From contig NZ_WWCN01000001.1 of the NCBI RefSeq assembly GCF_009857445.1, positions 463,704 through 527,703 of the forward strand: DNA of 64,000 nucleotides. Reading direction: 5' to 3'. Shown one piece after another: positions 10,082 through 19,472 of this stretch (within the stretch, counting starts at the first letter, position 1; the number at the start of each line of letters is the position of its first letter). Under the pieces are notes generated by a model. It saw only the letters and a list, made by a program, of their open reading frames with translations. It was not told the DNA's origin and ran no database searches. A program made the translations under genes and the position numbers. Source of the stretch: Duganella flavida. GTDB lineage: Bacteria > Pseudomonadota > Gammaproteobacteria > Burkholderiales > Burkholderiaceae_D.

Positions 10082-10140
10082 GTGAGCGCGGTTGGGGATC
10101 TCCGAGCCTGGCGAATCAAGTCCGTCGCAGCGCTCCTCGG
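10082..10140 (-). promoter_or_regulatory. SAH riboswitch (ahcY leader)
   Basis: Read on the minus strand the leader begins CCGAGGAGCGCTGCGACGG, continues with GCCAGGCTCGG and ends CCGCGCTCACG. This matches the SAH riboswitch core: P1 is CCGAG with CTCGG, the conserved GAGCGCTGC loop follows, and the pseudoknot forms between GAGCGC and GCGCTC. SAH binding in this class turns expression on. The aptamer starts a few bases after a TAAAAT -10 and ends about 30 nt before the ahcY start, leaving room for control by the ribosome-binding site. Confidence 0.93.
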
Positions 10141-10147
10141 AACGCGC

Positions 10148-10153
10148 ATTTTA
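10148..10153 (-). promoter_or_regulatory. Probable -10 of the ahcY promoter
   Basis: TAAAAT, extended by TGC upstream, lies about 7 nt before the first base of the SAH aptamer, which places the transcript start at the aptamer's 5' end. No good -35 hexamer at 17 nt is visible. Confidence 0.5.
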
Positions 10154-10256
10154 GCATCGTTAAGTTCGGATAGCGACAAATTCCGCCCGTTTGCGCCAGC
10201 GCAGACGGTCGCCGGCGGTATCGGCCTATATTGAGATTTTTGTCCGCGAGACCATC

Positions 10257-10784
10257 ATGGCCATCGATCCACGCGATGCGATCTGGAACGAAACCCACAA
10301 CCTGCTATACCTCGCCTCCTACGCCCTGGAACTCAAAGCCGCCCTGTTGATACGCTGGGTATGGCTGGACAGCATCACCAAGATCACTGTCGCCATTTCC
10401 TCCGGCGGCGCAGCGTTGGCAGGACTCGTATTCTGGAAAAATAGCGACTATACTTTTCTATGGCCGATGTTCACGTCAGCTAGCGCTCTGCTCGCCATCA
10501 TCTCGAAGCAATTATCCGTCGCAGAGAAACTTCAGGCACACGCGACGTCTGCGGGCAGCTTGAGCGCTCTGACCATCGATATTGAGTCACTGATCGTCAG
10601 AATGAAAATTAACGCCGACTTTTCAATCGCGGAGTTCGAAAAAAAACTGCTAGGCTTCCGAGGAAAATACGGCATAGAAGTGAGCAAGTTTCCATTTGAC
10701 CTGCTGCTGACACAAGGCTTGCGTGTCAGGACGCAGATGGCCGTGAACCGGGCGCTTGGCCCACAAGCAAAGGAAGAATCATGA
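10257..10784 (+). CDS. SLATT-like two-TM membrane protein
   Basis: A 175-aa protein of unknown function. It starts MAIDPRDAIWNETHN, followed by an amphipathic helix and two hydrophobic segments (about residues 40-58, ITKITVAISSGGAALAGLVF, and 66-82, LWPMFTSASALLAIIS), then a charged coiled-coil-like tail. This two-TM-plus-coil plan resembles the SLATT domain, known as a membrane effector partner in nucleotide-signalling defence systems. No CD-NTase or SLOG gene is next to it, so a defence role is only inference. I chose the ATG at 10257 over an upstream extension that would enter the ahcY promoter. Lower GC than its neighbours. Confidence 0.6.
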   Translation: MAIDPRDAIWNETHNLLYLASYALELKAALLIRWVWLDSITKITVAISSGGAALAGLVFWKNSDYTFLWPMFTSASALLAIISKQLSVAEKLQAHATSAGSLSALTIDIESLIVRMKINADFSIAEFEKKLLGFRGKYGIEVSKFPFDLLLTQGLRVRTQMAVNRALGPQAKEES

Positions 10785-10858
10785 TTTTTAAAGACGATCT
10801 GGAACGCAGGTATATGCCCCCCAACCCCATCCCAAAGCCGCCAGCACGGCCTAAATGA
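10781..10858 (+). CDS. 25-codon proline-rich micro-ORF coupled to the SLATT-like gene
   Basis: ATG overlaps the SLATT-like stop codon (ATGA) with AGGAAG upstream. It encodes MIFKDDLERRYMPPNPIPKP followed by PARPK and stops directly in front of the terminator hairpin. The overlap, the ribosome-binding site and the terminator right after it support translation. It is too short for homology and no function can be named; chance cannot be excluded. Confidence 0.4.
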   Translation: MIFKDDLERRYMPPNPIPKPPARPK

Positions 10859-10859
10859 C

Positions 10860-10891
10860 AACGCCCCGGAATCCGGGGCGTTGGTGTTTTT
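10860..10891 (+). terminator. Rho-independent terminator after the SLATT-like gene
   Basis: Perfect 11-bp stem AACGCCCCGGA / TCCGGGGCGTT with a tight loop, followed by TTGGTGTTTTT. It also separates this gene from the convergent end of metK. Confidence 0.85.
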
Positions 10892-10909
10892 AACTACGGC
10901 AGAGCTTGA

Positions 10910-12076
10910 TTACTTCAGGCCGGCGGCGGCGCGCAGAATCGCGGCTTTGTCGGTGCGTTCCCAGGTGAACTCTGGCTCTTCGCGGCCGAAGTGGCCATAC
11001 GCTGCGGTCTTGGCGTAGATCGGACGCAGCAGGTCCAGCATCAGCACGATGCCTTTCGGACGCAGGTCGAAGTGTTCCATCACCAACTGGGCGATTTTCT
11101 CGTCCGGGATCACGCCGGTACCTTCGGTATAGACGGTGATGTTGATCGGACGTGCCACGCCAATCGCGTACGACACTTGCACCTGGCACTGGCGCGCCAG
11201 GCCAGCGGCCACCACGTTCTTGGCGACGTAACGCGCAGCGTAGGCAGCCGAACGGTCAACCTTCGATGGATCCTTGCCCGAGAACGCGCCGCCACCGTGC
11301 GGCGAGGCACCGCCGTAGGTGTCAACGATGATCTTGCGGCCGGTCAGGCCGCAGTCGCCCTGTGGACCGCCGATAACGAAACGGCCGGTCGGGTTGACCA
11401 GGTATTTGGTGTCTTGCAGCCATTCCTTCGGCAGCACCGGCTTGATGATTTCTTCGATGACGGCTTCTTCAATCGCCTTGTGCTGCATCTCCGGCGCGTG
11501 CTGGGTCGACAGCACCACGGTGTCCACCGCGACCGGACGGCCGTTCACGTAGCGCAGGGTGACCTGCGATTTCGCATCCGGACGCAGCCATGGCAGACGG
11601 CCATCCTTGCGCAGCTGCGACTGGCGCTCGACCAGGCGGTGCGCGTAGTGGATGGCGGCTGGCATCAGCTCGGCGGTCTCGTCGCAAGCGTAGCCGAACA
11701 TCAGGCCTTGGTCGCCAGCGCCCTGGTCCAGATCGATACCGGCGCCTTCGTCCACGCCCTGGGCGATGTCCGGCGACTGCTTGTCGTAGGCGACCAGTAC
11801 CGCGCAACCACGGTAGTCGATACCGTAGTCGGTGTTGTCGTAACCGATACGCTTGATGGTTTCGCGCGCAACTTGAATATAATCGACGTTGGCGTGGGTG
11901 GTGATTTCACCGGCCAGCACGACCAGACCGGTGTTGCACAGCGTTTCAGCGGCTACACGGGCTTTCGGATCCTGGGCCAGAATCGCATCGAGGATAGCGT
12001 CGGAAATTTGGTCAGCTACCTTGTCTGGGTGACCTTCCGAGACGGATTCAGAGGTGAAAAGATAATCATTAGACAT
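10910..12076 (-). CDS. metK: S-adenosylmethionine synthetase
   Basis: Makes SAM from methionine and ATP. At 388 aa it has the expected length and motifs: [42 protein letters not shown] and the PPi-loop region [20 protein letters not shown] with [19 protein letters not shown]. The start MSNDYLF at 12076 has AGGAG 8 nt upstream; a further in-frame start upstream lies in the leader. It faces the SLATT-like gene and shares the methyl-cycle neighbourhood with ahcY and metF. Confidence 0.98.
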   Translation of the reverse strand: MSNDYLFTSESVSEGHPDKVADQISDAILDAILAQDPKARVAAETLCNTGLVVLAGEITTHANVDYIQVARETIKRIGYDNTDYGIDYRGCAVLVAYDKQSPDIAQGVDEGAGIDLDQGAGDQGLMFGYACDETAELMPAAIHYAHRLVERQSQLRKDGRLPWLRPDAKSQVTLRYVNGRPVAVDTVVLSTQHAPEMQHKAIEEAVIEEIIKPVLPKEWLQDTKYLVNPTGRFVIGGPQGDCGLTGRKIIVDTYGGASPHGGGAFSGKDPSKVDRSAAYAARYVAKNVVAAGLARQCQVQVSYAIGVARPINITVYTEGTGVIPDEKIAQLVMEHFDLRPKGIVLMLDLLRPIYAKTAAYGHFGREEPEFTWERTDKAAILRAAAGLK

Positions 12077-12165
12077 CGCAAGCTCCTGATATGGTTTGAA
12101 AAAATACGGTCGCATACCAACACGGCTTGCGACGCTTTAGCGACATTTATATCCCGCGACGCAAG
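12077..12165 (-). promoter_or_regulatory. metK leader with mutually exclusive pairing segments
   Basis: On the minus strand three segments occur in order: CTTGCG (12165-12160), CGCAAGC (12131-12125) and GCTTGCG (12083-12077), the last lying between the Shine-Dalgarno AGGAG and the ATG. The middle segment can pair with either outer one; pairing with the last would hide the start region. A second choice, GTCGCA with TGCGAC, overlaps the middle segment. A TATAAA -10-like box lies at 12146-12151. If transcription starts just after that box the first segment is not in the mRNA, so the transcript start matters. No known SAM riboswitch class was recognised. Confidence 0.4.
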
Positions 12166-12251
12166 TTGTCATTAACTCAGCGGCTACTACTTAACGTGGT
12201 ATTTTACGCTTTTTTAAAAAAACTTGCTTCCAATACAGGCAGAACCCACCC

Positions 12252-13112
12252 ATGCTGGTACCGATTTTCCGTTTTTTGTCGATTTTCCCTCTGCCACTCC
12301 TGCATGCCGCCGGCGCTGCGCTGGGCTGGATTGTGTACTGGGCCTCGCCCTCCTATCGCCGCCGCATGCGCGACAATATGCGCCAGGCCGGCGTCGCTGA
12401 GCACTTGAATGCGGCCGTGGCCGAAGCCGGCAAGAGCATCATCGAGCTGCCTTTCATCTGGTGCGCCGATCCGGCCCGCGTGTCGCGCCACGCCACGCTG
12501 GAAAACTGGGAGCTGGTGCAATCCGAGCTGGACGCAGGACGCGGCATCGTCTTCATGACACCACACCTGGGCTGCTTTGAAATCGTAGCACAGGAAATCG
12601 CCCTGCGCACCGAGCTGATGGTGATGTACCGCCCGCCGAAAAAAGAAGCGCTGAAGCCGCTGATCGAAGGCGCGCGCGCGCGCAAGAACCTGCTGCTGGC
12701 GCCGGCCACCATGTCGGGCGTGCGCATGCTGGCCAAGTTCCTCAAGAAAGGCCAGCCAGTCGGCGTGCTGCCGGACCAGGTGCCGCAGGAAGGCGAAGGC
12801 GTATGGGCCACCTTCTTCGGCCGCGCCGCCTACACCATGACGCTGCCGGCCAAGCTGGCCCAGTTGGGCGACGCCACCGTCATCATCACCTACGCCGAGC
12901 GTCTGCCGAACGGACGCGGCTATGTGGTACGCTTCGTGCCCTTTGACGGGACGCTGGACGGCGACAGCGCCGCCCAGGCGCAAGCGATCAACCACGCCAT
13001 GGAGCGCCTGATCGTGCGCAGCCCGTCGCAATATTACTGGAGCTATAACCGCTACAAGGTGCCGCATGGCATTGAAGCACCAGCGGCGGCCCAAGCGAAG
13101 GATCACGCATGA
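12252..13112 (+). CDS. Lysophospholipid/lipid A acyltransferase (LpxL/HtrB family), first copy
   Basis: A 286-aa inner-membrane acyltransferase that probably adds a secondary acyl chain to lipid A. It has an N-terminal hydrophobic anchor (LSIFPLPLLHAAGAALGWIVYW), the catalytic HX4E box in TPHLGCFEIVAQEI, the PPKKEALKPLI segment and PVGVLPDQVPQEGEGVWATFFG. ATG start at 12252. It is followed by a second paralogue with an ATGA overlap, so both are made together. Confidence 0.92.
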   Translation: MLVPIFRFLSIFPLPLLHAAGAALGWIVYWASPSYRRRMRDNMRQAGVAEHLNAAVAEAGKSIIELPFIWCADPARVSRHATLENWELVQSELDAGRGIVFMTPHLGCFEIVAQEIALRTELMVMYRPPKKEALKPLIEGARARKNLLLAPATMSGVRMLAKFLKKGQPVGVLPDQVPQEGEGVWATFFGRAAYTMTLPAKLAQLGDATVIITYAERLPNGRGYVVRFVPFDGTLDGDSAAQAQAINHAMERLIVRSPSQYYWSYNRYKVPHGIEAPAAAQAKDHA

Positions 13113-13987
13113 AACTGATGTTGGGATTGATGTGGCTGCTGCACTGGCTGCCACTACCGCTGCTGGGCCGCTTCGGCGATGCCGTCGGCAGCTTGTTGTT
13201 TGTATTGCTGCGGTCGCGCCGCCACATCGCGCTGACCAATCTGCGCCTGTGCATGCCGGAACTGACCGAGGCTGAGCGCGTCGATATCGCACGCCGCCAT
13301 TTCCAGTCGTACTCGCGCAGTGTGTGGGAACGCGCGGTGCTGTGGTGGGCCTCGGAAGCGCGACTGAAACGCCTGATCACCATCGATCCGGACGGCGTCA
13401 TCCCGGTGGCAGCAATGACCGAGAAACCGACCATCCTGCTGTGCCCGCACTTCGTCTGCCTCGACGTGGCCGGCGCCGCCATCGCCATGGAAGCCAGCGC
13501 TTCCTCGATGTATGTGACCCAGAAAAACGCCGCCTTTGACCAGGTACTGCGCGCCGGCCGCGCACGCTTCAAGCCGGTGAAATTGTTCACCCGCCAGGAC
13601 GGCATCAAGCCCATCCTGCGCGCGCTGCGTGACAAGCTGCCTTACTTCATGCTGCCGGATATGGATTTCGGCGAGAAGGATGCCGAGTTCGTTCCCTTCT
13701 TTGGCATCCAGGCCGCCACGCTGACCGCCACCGCCCGCATCGCTGCCACCACCGGCGCGCAAGTGATGCCGGTGATCGCCACCTTCCTGCCGAATTACCA
13801 GGGATGGCGTGTGAAATTCTACCCAGTGTGGGACAATTACCCAGGTGAGGACATGGTGGCCGCCACCCGCCGCATGAACCAGTTCATCGAGGAACGCGTG
13901 CGCGAAGCGCCGGCCGAATATTTCTGGACTCACAAACGCTTCAAGACGCGCCCGAATGGCGAGCCTTCGCTGTACAGCAAACACTAA
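13109..13987 (+). CDS. Lysophospholipid/lipid A acyltransferase (LpxL/HtrB family), second copy
   Basis: A 292-aa paralogue of the preceding gene. N-terminal hydrophobic segment [28 protein letters not shown], catalytic HX4D box in [15 protein letters not shown], and [18 protein letters not shown] in place of the DQ motif of its neighbour. The C-terminal [13 protein letters not shown] is a family hallmark. The two differ in active-site acid (Glu versus Asp) and probably in acyl or position specificity (inference). ATGA-coupled to the first copy and 7 bp upstream of dapF. Confidence 0.92.
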   Translation: MKLMLGLMWLLHWLPLPLLGRFGDAVGSLLFVLLRSRRHIALTNLRLCMPELTEAERVDIARRHFQSYSRSVWERAVLWWASEARLKRLITIDPDGVIPVAAMTEKPTILLCPHFVCLDVAGAAIAMEASASSMYVTQKNAAFDQVLRAGRARFKPVKLFTRQDGIKPILRALRDKLPYFMLPDMDFGEKDAEFVPFFGIQAATLTATARIAATTGAQVMPVIATFLPNYQGWRVKFYPVWDNYPGEDMVAATRRMNQFIEERVREAPAEYFWTHKRFKTRPNGEPSLYSKH

Positions 13988-13994
13988 ACCGCCC

Positions 13995-14858
13995 ATGAAA
14001 CTGAAATTCACCAAAATGCACGGCGCCGGCAATGACTTCGTTGTGATCGACGGCGTCAACCAGCACATCGACTTCACGCCAGCGCAGTGGAAGCTGCTGG
14101 GCGACCGCCGCTTCGGCGTTGGCGCCGACCAGATCCTGCTGGTGGAAAAGCCTACCGAAGAAGGCTGCGATTTCCGCTATCGCATCTTCAACGCCGACGG
14201 CGGCGAAGTGGAACAGTGCGGCAACGGTTCGCGTGCGTTCGTGAAATTCGTTTCTGAGAAAGGCCTGACCGAAAAGCGCAGCATTACCGTGCAAACCAAG
14301 GCCGGCGTGATTGCGCCGCGCCTGGAAGCTAACGGCAGCATCACGGTCGATATGGGCGCCCCCATCCTGGAACCGGGCCGCGTGCCGTTCGATGCGGAAG
14401 GCTTGCACGGCGAGCAGCAAGGCCGCGACACGCTGTGGCCGCTGGTGCTGGAACTGGGCGGCGCGCGCGAGAGCGTGCTGGTGTCGGCCGTGTCGATGGG
14501 CAACCCACATGCGGTGCAGGTGGTGGATGATGTCGAGACCGCGCCGGTTGAGCTGACCGGGCCGCTGATCGAGCATCACGCGCGCTTCCCGAACCGCGTC
14601 AACGCCGGCTTCATGCAAGTCCTCAACCGCCAGCACGTGAAGCTGCGCGTGTTCGAGCGCGGCGTCGGCGAAACGCTGGCGTGCGGCACCGGCGCTTGCG
14701 CGGCCGCCGTGGCCGGCATCCGCCGCGGCTTGCTGGACAGCCCGGTGCGCGTCGATGCGCGCGGCGGCCAGCTGTCGATTACGTGGGAAGGCGAAGGCCA
14801 GCCAGTCTTGCTGACCGGCCCGGCAGTGACGGTATTTGAAGGCGAGATGGAGATTTAA
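13995..14858 (+). CDS. dapF: Diaminopimelate epimerase
   Basis: Converts LL- to meso-diaminopimelate for lysine and peptidoglycan synthesis. 287 aa, full length. The two catalytic cysteines are visible in [17 protein letters not shown] context ([17 protein letters not shown]) and in [15 protein letters not shown]-terminus [19 protein letters not shown] is canonical, and fixes the ATG at 13995. It follows the two LpxL-type genes and overlaps the Sel1-repeat gene by 4 bp tail-to-tail. Confidence 0.98.
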   Translation: MKLKFTKMHGAGNDFVVIDGVNQHIDFTPAQWKLLGDRRFGVGADQILLVEKPTEEGCDFRYRIFNADGGEVEQCGNGSRAFVKFVSEKGLTEKRSITVQTKAGVIAPRLEANGSITVDMGAPILEPGRVPFDAEGLHGEQQGRDTLWPLVLELGGARESVLVSAVSMGNPHAVQVVDDVETAPVELTGPLIEHHARFPNRVNAGFMQVLNRQHVKLRVFERGVGETLACGTGACAAAVAGIRRGLLDSPVRVDARGGQLSITWEGEGQPVLLTGPAVTVFEGEMEI

Positions 14859-16276
14859 GCAGCAGCCAGCAGCTCGTCCGGCAACCAGGTCTTGAGCCGG
14901 TAGAGGCGCTGGCGATAATTGCCTTCCAGCCCATCGGGGCCGCTGTCTATCGATTCAAACAGCCGCACGATGCGGTCCAGCGCCTGCCGCTCGCGCGCCG
15001 TGCGCAGCAGCACCAGCCGGCGCTTGCTGCGGCCGTAGCTGGCGCGGATATCCACCACCAGGCAATGGCCTTGATCGGCCGCTTTCACATCCAGCAGCAA
15101 GGCTTCCGCCCGGCTCAGGCCGAACAGCGCGGCCAGCTCCAGCCGCGCCGCCAGCAAGGGCTGGCTTTCCAATAATTCCCGCGTCAGGCAAGCGACGATG
15201 CTGGCAATCCAGCCGGCTTCCTTGGGCTCGGCCGCCACCCGCGCCAGCGCCGCTTCCGCGTCATCGCAGCCTTGCGCCGCCGCCTTTTGCAGCCAGTAGG
15301 CGGCGCGCACGTCGCTGTGCTCGTCGGTGCGGCGGTTGCGCCAGGCGTACATGCCGCATTCCAGCTGGGCGCCGCAGTGGCCCATCTCGGCCGCGCGGTC
15401 CAGGTAGCTTTGCGCCTCAGCCACGCAGCGCTGCGAAAACTCCGGTTTCAAATAAATCCGCGACAGCGCAAACCACGCTTCGGCCAGCCCCTGCTCGCCG
15501 GCCAGCGTCAGCCAGCGGATGGCGCGCTTGAAGTTGACGGCGGCGATGCCCACACTCTGGCGCTTGCCGTCGCCATCCATGCGCGCAAACCACAAGCCCA
15601 GCGCCAGCTGGGCGTTGCGGTCGCCACCGTAGGCCGCCAGTTCGCGGCATTGTTGCAAATCAGCGTCGGTATCGGATGGCGCCAGCAGCTCGGCGCAGCG
15701 CGCCAGCAACAGCAATTGCGACGGACCGGGAAGCCAGTCTCCGAGACGCGCCGCTTCGGCGTCGGCCGGCGCTGCGGCGAGCAGGTGGCGCAGCGCCGGA
15801 CGGGTTTGCGCCAGAAAGACGGCGTGATCCTGCTGCCACAGCTGTTCCAGCCGTGCATATTCATGCGTAGGAATGAGATTGTCGGCATGCCGCAGCGGCT
15901 GCGGCAGTGGCCGCGCCGCAGGCCGCGCGCTGCGTGGCGCGGACGCCGACTGCGCTACCGGCAACGACGGCTCCAGCGCCAGTTGCGCCAGCACCATCCC
16001 GGCTTCTTCGATGCCGGCGTCATGGGCGCGTTCATACCAGCGCAGCACGTCCGGCAAGCTGTATTGGGCAATTTCCGAGGGGATGTGACTGCCGATCAGG
16101 CGCCAGGCTTCGTCCAGCTCTTGCTGGGCGGCACGGCTGAGCCAGTGCAGCGCGGTCGGCATATTGCGCGGCAAGCCAGCACCGCCGAACAAGTACAACT
16201 TGCCCAGCGCCAGCTGGCAGTCCGCGTCTCCCGCGCGGGCGCCCCGTATGATCCCTAACTCTTCTCGATTAGCCAT
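14855..16276 (-). CDS. Sel1-repeat (TPR-like) protein of unknown function
   Basis: A 473-aa protein without signal peptide. Sel1-like repeats are visible at about 15-60 ([34 protein letters not shown]), 75-105 and 235-345 (for example [56 protein letters not shown]). The middle has an Ala/Pro-rich linker. The C-terminal 130 residues are a separate domain with [29 protein letters not shown]. Sel1 proteins act as scaffolds; no partner can be named. It separates dapF from the DUF484-xerC pair that usually follows it. Confidence 0.75.
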   Translation of the reverse strand: MANREELGIIRGARAGDADCQLALGKLYLFGGAGLPRNMPTALHWLSRAAQQELDEAWRLIGSHIPSEIAQYSLPDVLRWYERAHDAGIEEAGMVLAQLALEPSLPVAQSASAPRSARPAARPLPQPLRHADNLIPTHEYARLEQLWQQDHAVFLAQTRPALRHLLAAAPADAEAARLGDWLPGPSQLLLLARCAELLAPSDTDADLQQCRELAAYGGDRNAQLALGLWFARMDGDGKRQSVGIAAVNFKRAIRWLTLAGEQGLAEAWFALSRIYLKPEFSQRCVAEAQSYLDRAAEMGHCGAQLECGMYAWRNRRTDEHSDVRAAYWLQKAAAQGCDDAEAALARVAAEPKEAGWIASIVACLTRELLESQPLLAARLELAALFGLSRAEALLLDVKAADQGHCLVVDIRASYGRSKRRLVLLRTARERQALDRIVRLFESIDSGPDGLEGNYRQRLYRLKTWLPDELLAAA

Positions 16277-16636
16277 CGTCTCTGTGTTATGTGCGGACCT
16301 GTTTGTATTCTAGTGTAGCGTGCCATCTGCGCCACACCCTAGACATATATGCACGCCGCTTTGATCTGGCACAAGCGCTGCCCCCCTCCCTCGCCTGTAC
16401 GCTAGAGCTGTTTTAGTGCCCGGATGAAAGCAATTCATGCTGAAACCGGCAGATATAACGCGCCTGACAAGCGTTTCAAAAATACAACAAGAAGCCGGGG
16501 TTCTGCGGCTTTCGACCAAAACACAAGGTCACAATCGACCATTCCAGCGCAATTGAACCGACGAGCAATTAAGGTTCTAGCAACCGGCGGTCACGCAGCG
16601 GCGGGGATGAGAAATACACTTATAAAGGAATAACAA
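16277..16636. other. 360-bp intergenic region, divergent promoters of the Sel1 and porin genes
   Basis: No convincing gene. The right end carries the porin ribosome-binding site (AAAGGA, 8 nt before the ATG). A 69-codon plus-strand frame inside has no ribosome-binding site or recognisable content. A lower-GC stretch at about 16430-16640 fits a long 5' leader of the porin mRNA, a common target of small RNAs, but no sRNA can be defined by eye. Confidence 0.5.
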
Positions 16637-17689
16637 ATGAAGAAATCTTTGTTGGCTCTGGCACTCATGGGCGCAGTTTCCGTCGTCCAGGCGCAATCGT
16701 CCGTGACCATTTATGGCACGGTGGATGCGGGTGTTTCACGGCGCACGGATACCGATGTGACCGCTGTCGGTAAACGCGACAACAACAAACTGGGCTTCCG
16801 TGGCGTGGAAGACCTGGGCAGCGGCCTGAAAGCCCTGTTCCAACTGGAAATCCGCTACGAGCCGGACACCGGCGTGATCGAAAATACCGTGCGCCCGCTG
16901 TTCCAGGGCCAGAGCCGGGTGGGCCTGCAGGGTGACTTCGGCACCGTCCGCCTGGGCCGTGGCCTGACCGCCTTCCAGGAAACCAGCACCTTCTACGAAC
17001 CGTGGTCGGGCATGCCCGCCGTGGCCGGCTACCAGACCGACCTGCAAGTGGCCGGCTACACCTCCGACCCGCTGAGCGTGGCCGGTAACTCGCTGAACCG
17101 CTTCTCCAACGCCGTGTTCTACAACACGCCTGTCATCGGCGGCATCTTCCAGCTGAACGTCACGGTGGCCACCAAGGAAGCCAACAACAACCCGCTGATC
17201 ATCGGCCGCGGCACCGCCGCCGCGCCGCAATTCCCGGCCAACTCGATGGCGCCGGTGAACCCGTACTCGGTCAGCGCCACCATCGGCCAGGGCCCGGTCT
17301 CGGCCTACGCCGCCTATGAGCGCAATGGCGTGTCGACCAAGCTGTGGTCGATCGGTGCCTACTTCAAGCCGATTCCCGACCTGAAACTGATGGGCTCCTA
17401 CCAGCGCCAGGACCAGGACTACAGCGTGCCGATCAATCCGATCACCAAGGCATGGCTGATCGGCGCCAACTACAACGTTGGCCTGGGCATGATCCGCGCC
17501 GGCTTCGGCCAGAAAACGCCGGACAATGTACTGAACCTGGCTACCATTGCCAAGACCAAGCAATTCTCGCTCGGCTACGACTACAACCTGTCGCCGCGCA
17601 CCTACCTGTACGTGGACGGCGTGCGCAAGAAAATTACGCCTGCCGCCACCTTCAATTACTACAGCGTGGGGATTCACCACAACTTCTAA
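16637..17689 (+). CDS. Gram-negative general porin (OmpC/OmpF-like, betaproteobacterial type)
   Basis: A 350-aa outer-membrane trimeric porin. Signal peptide MKKSLLALALMGAVSVVQAQ with cleavage after AQA/Q; mature N-terminus SSVTIYGTVDAGVS is the betaproteobacterial porin signature. Further marks are NNKLGFRGVEDLGSGLKALFQLE, GLQGDFGTVRLGRGLTAF and the C-terminal strand ending in Phe (YYSVGIHHNF), needed for BAM insertion. It is a single-gene unit with its own terminator. Confidence 0.95.
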   Translation: MKKSLLALALMGAVSVVQAQSSVTIYGTVDAGVSRRTDTDVTAVGKRDNNKLGFRGVEDLGSGLKALFQLEIRYEPDTGVIENTVRPLFQGQSRVGLQGDFGTVRLGRGLTAFQETSTFYEPWSGMPAVAGYQTDLQVAGYTSDPLSVAGNSLNRFSNAVFYNTPVIGGIFQLNVTVATKEANNNPLIIGRGTAAAPQFPANSMAPVNPYSVSATIGQGPVSAYAAYERNGVSTKLWSIGAYFKPIPDLKLMGSYQRQDQDYSVPINPITKAWLIGANYNVGLGMIRAGFGQKTPDNVLNLATIAKTKQFSLGYDYNLSPRTYLYVDGVRKKITPAATFNYYSVGIHHNF

Positions 17690-17731
17690 ACGGCGCAGTC
17701 GGCAAGAACTGCCAGCGTGAGTTGGGGAATG

Positions 17732-17763
17732 ACGGGCATGGGTCCACCATGCCCGTTTTTTTT
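17732..17763 (+). terminator. Rho-independent terminator of the porin gene
   Basis: Perfect 10-bp stem ACGGGCATGG / CCATGCCCGT with a 5-nt loop, running into eight T residues. Confidence 0.93.
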
Positions 17764-17807
17764 CGTTTAGAATTGCACACCAACCCTGCCATAGCTAAAG
17801 TACCTCG

Positions 17808-18476
17808 ATGACCGCTCCTCTGGATTCCACACTCGTCGCACAATTCCTGACCGACAATCCGCAGTTCTTTGAAGAGCATGCTGACTTGCTGGGGGAAATC
17901 AAACTGTCCAGTCCCCTGACCGGCCGCGCCGTCTCGCTGCAAGAACGCCAGATGGAAGTGTTGCGCGACAAATACAAAACGCTGGAACTGCGCATGAGCA
18001 ACCTGATGCGCCTGGCCTCGGAAAACGAAGCCATCGCCAACAAGTTCCACCGCTGGACCCAGGTCCTGCTGCAATCGGAAGACATCGGCTCGATGCCGCA
18101 CGCCGTCGCCGGCGGCCTGAAAACCGCGTTCGACGTGCCGCAAGCCACGCTGCGCATCTGGAACACCGCGCCTGACTACCAGGATGAATGGTTCGTCAAA
18201 GGCGTGTCGGAAGATGCGCGCATCTTCGCCAATAGCCTGCTGGCCCCGTACTGCGGCGCCAACAAGGACTTCGAAGCGGTGCGCTGGCTGGACGATCCGT
18301 CGGCCGTGGTGTCGACCGTCATCATCCCGCTGCGCAAGGCGGGCGACAAGCAAGCCTTCGGCCTGCTGATCATGGGCTCGCAAGACGCCAACCGCTTCAC
18401 CTCGCTGATGGCCACCGACTTCCTGGTCCACATCGGCGAAACCTCCAGCACCGCGCTGGCCTGGCTGCTGGCCTGA
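17808..18476 (+). CDS. DUF484 family protein (YigA-like)
   Basis: A 222-aa protein of the DUF484 family, a GAF-like fold of unknown function. Its N-terminus (VAQFLTDNPQFFEEHADLLGEIKL) is the family hallmark, followed by a helical coil (LQERQMEVLRDKYKTLELRMSNLM) and a GAF-like domain with PLRKAGDKQAFGLLIMGSQDANRF. It sits 11 bp upstream of xerC, as in the enterobacterial dapF-yigA-xerC cluster. Confidence 0.88.
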   Translation: MTAPLDSTLVAQFLTDNPQFFEEHADLLGEIKLSSPLTGRAVSLQERQMEVLRDKYKTLELRMSNLMRLASENEAIANKFHRWTQVLLQSEDIGSMPHAVAGGLKTAFDVPQATLRIWNTAPDYQDEWFVKGVSEDARIFANSLLAPYCGANKDFEAVRWLDDPSAVVSTVIIPLRKAGDKQAFGLLIMGSQDANRFTSLMATDFLVHIGETSSTALAWLLA

Positions 18477-18487
18477 GGCCTGACACC

Positions 18488-19423
18488 ATGAGCGACGCTC
18501 CAGACAGCAAGCTGGCCTGGATCGACGCTTACCTGGCCCACCTGAAAGGCGTGCGCCAGCTGTCGGCGCACACCACCGCAGCCTACGCGCGTGATTTGCA
18601 GGCGCTTGCGACGCTGTCCGGCGCGGTCGACTGGGTCAGCATCGACCAGCACGCCATCCGCCGCCTGACCGCCAAGCTGCACGCGCAAGAACTCGATCCC
18701 CGTTCGATTGCCCGCAAGCTGTCCAGCTGGCGCGGCTTTTTCAACTGGCTCAGCGAGCAGACGCCGCTGGCGGCCAACCCGGTACAAGGCGTGCGTGCGC
18801 CCAAGCGCGCCAAGACCTTGCCGCGCGCGCTGTCGGTGGACGACGCCGTGCAACTGGTCGCACCGTCCCGTCCCAGCGCCGGCAACTCGCCCGAACCGGC
18901 CGAGCTGTGCAACCGCGCCATGTTCGAGCTGCTGTATTCGAGCGGCTTGCGGGTATCGGAACTGGCCGGTCTCGATGTCACGCCGGCCAAGGACAGCCTC
19001 GGCTGGGTGGAAGCCGGCAACCACGAAGTCACGGTGACCGGCAAAGGCAACAAACGCCGCACGGTGCCAGTCGGCACGGCCGCACTGGAAGCCCTGCAAG
19101 CCTGGCTGGCGGTGCGCCCGGCGCCGGCCGACGGCAGCAACGCCCTGTTCCTGAGCGCGCGCGGGACCCGCGTGTCGCCGCGCGTGATCCAGCAGCGGCT
19201 GCAGACCCACGGCGTGGCCAATGGCGCGCCGGTGCACGTGCATCCGCACATGCTGCGCCACTCGTTTGCCTCGCACGTGCTGCAATCCTCGGGCGATTTA
19301 CGGGCGGTGCAGGAAATGCTGGGCCATTCCAGCATCAGCTCGACGCAGGTCTACACCGCGCTGGACTTCCAGCACTTGGCCGAGGTCTACGACAAAGCCC
19401 ATCCACGCGCTAAACTAAAGTAA
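18488..19423 (+). CDS. xerC: Tyrosine recombinase XerC
   Basis: Resolves chromosome dimers at dif with XerD. 311 aa. N-terminal SAM-like domain (AYLAHLKGVRQLSAHTTAAYARDLQAL) and a catalytic domain with the full set of residues: Arg in LLYSSGLRVSEL, Lys in VTGKGNKRRTVPV, the HxxR box in HPHMLRHSFASHVL, His in QEMLGHSSISSTQVYT, whose Tyr is the nucleophile. All catalytic residues are intact, unlike the integrase at 55,960. Confidence 0.96.
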   Translation: MSDAPDSKLAWIDAYLAHLKGVRQLSAHTTAAYARDLQALATLSGAVDWVSIDQHAIRRLTAKLHAQELDPRSIARKLSSWRGFFNWLSEQTPLAANPVQGVRAPKRAKTLPRALSVDDAVQLVAPSRPSAGNSPEPAELCNRAMFELLYSSGLRVSELAGLDVTPAKDSLGWVEAGNHEVTVTGKGNKRRTVPVGTAALEALQAWLAVRPAPADGSNALFLSARGTRVSPRVIQQRLQTHGVANGAPVHVHPHMLRHSFASHVLQSSGDLRAVQEMLGHSSISSTQVYTALDFQHLAEVYDKAHPRAKLK

Positions 19424-19472
19424 ATTCCGGCATAATCAGCCGCTTGTATTCACGCATTTTGAAAAGAACCAC

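Noticed and set aside
16424..16633. 69-codon plus-strand frame upstream of the porin
   Set aside because: No ribosome-binding site, no motif, and it ends just before the porin's own Shine-Dalgarno; probably leader sequence.
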